Virus record (IMG/VR): IMGVR_UViG_3300010354_000763
Coordinates: 1-22,081 of that record
Strand: one strand, 5' to 3'
Length of the DNA stretch: 22,081 nt
From: a virus
Both the position numbers and the translations under genes were made by a program. Under the pieces are notes generated by a model that saw nothing but the letters and a program-made list of their open reading frames with translations, had not been told where the DNA came from and did not search any database. Below, piece after piece: positions 21,868-22,081 of this stretch (position 1 is its first letter; every line of letters starts with the position of its first letter).

Positions 21868-22081
21868 GCTTGGTTACCAGTTTAAGCGCGGGGTCGTTTT
21901 CGAACGGGCTATAAGCAAATCGTTGAGCTTTAAGATTCATGCGCGCAGACACCGGAAGCGTATCAGCATACAGCGCGAAGCGGAGCATGTATCTTATATC
22001 GTCACGACGCAGAAAACTAGCGACGTCTCGCACTTTTTTGAACGGGCGACCGAGTAACCAGTACGCCTTGACGCCGCCGGA
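21773..22081 (-). CDS. Unrecognised gene, 5' end beyond the right edge
   Basis: A leftward frame is open from the window edge (22081) to its stop at 21773-21775, giving 102 residues. A GTG at 22033 could be a start, but the upstream codons encode a plausible continuation (KAYWLLGRPFKKVRDV), so I read this as the C-terminal part of a longer protein. It is helical and basic (ASFLRRDDIRYMLRFALYAD), with a Pro/Ala/Glu tail ending SGEETSED. The tail overlaps the Hjc-like gene by 95 nt. No family is recognised. Confidence 0.55.
   Translation of the reverse strand, partial: SGGVKAYWLLGRPFKKVRDVASFLRRDDIRYMLRFALYADTLPVSARMNLKAQRFAYSPFENDPALKLVTKLEKKIGYNLRQARTAAPEPTAAGSGEETSED

Overview
The window is a gene-dense piece of a tailed double-stranded DNA phage (Caudoviricetes). 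It carries a large terminase subunit, fibre proteins built from repeats, a phage sigma factor and a set of recombination nucleases, packed with 4-95 nt overlaps and hardly any non-coding DNA. I see no tRNA, integrase, transposase, CRISPR array or host housekeeping gene. The host cannot be named from the sequence. The collagen-like gene at the left edge and a leftward gene at the right edge both run off the window, so this is an internal part of a larger genome.

Rightward half (2-14732), virion and packaging genes. A very long collagen-like fibre gene (2-3859, 5' end missing) alternates Gly-X-Y stretches with two kinds of globular module, each present three times. It is followed by a small fibre/tropism-determinant-like protein (3877-4230), an 881-residue fibre with glycine-rich beta repeats, a PKD-like patch and a BspA-type leucine-rich repeat array (4232-6877), and two small proteins (6870-7468). 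Next come three consecutive glycosyltransferases (GT2, GT25, GT2; 7503-9944), a 590-residue protein I do not recognise (9997-11769), a 360-residue protein with an N-terminal helix-turn-helix (candidate small terminase, 11735-12817), and a lambda GpA-like large terminase with a zinc ribbon (12807-14732).

Leftward half (22081 down to 14747), DNA metabolism and regulation. In transcription order: a truncated unknown gene, an Hjc-like PD-(D/E)XK nuclease, an unknown, a RecB/Cas4-like nuclease with Fe-S and zinc-type cysteines, a small basic protein, a 536-residue protein with HTH-like and AT-hook-like motifs, an RNase H, an unknown, a RuvC-type resolvase, a 59-residue zinc-ribbon protein, a ribbon-helix-helix-like protein, an unknown, and a sigma-70 family factor. 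The two gene blocks converge with only 14 bp between them.

How they may fit together (inference): the leftward block supplies recombination, replication and junction-resolution enzymes plus a sigma factor that could switch on the rightward late genes. The rightward block makes adhesion fibres and the packaging motor. The most distinctive proposal is that the three glycosyltransferases modify the neighbouring collagen-like fibre, whose dominant triplet Gly-Phe-Thr puts threonine in the Y position. The GT25 family includes the animal collagen galactosyltransferases.
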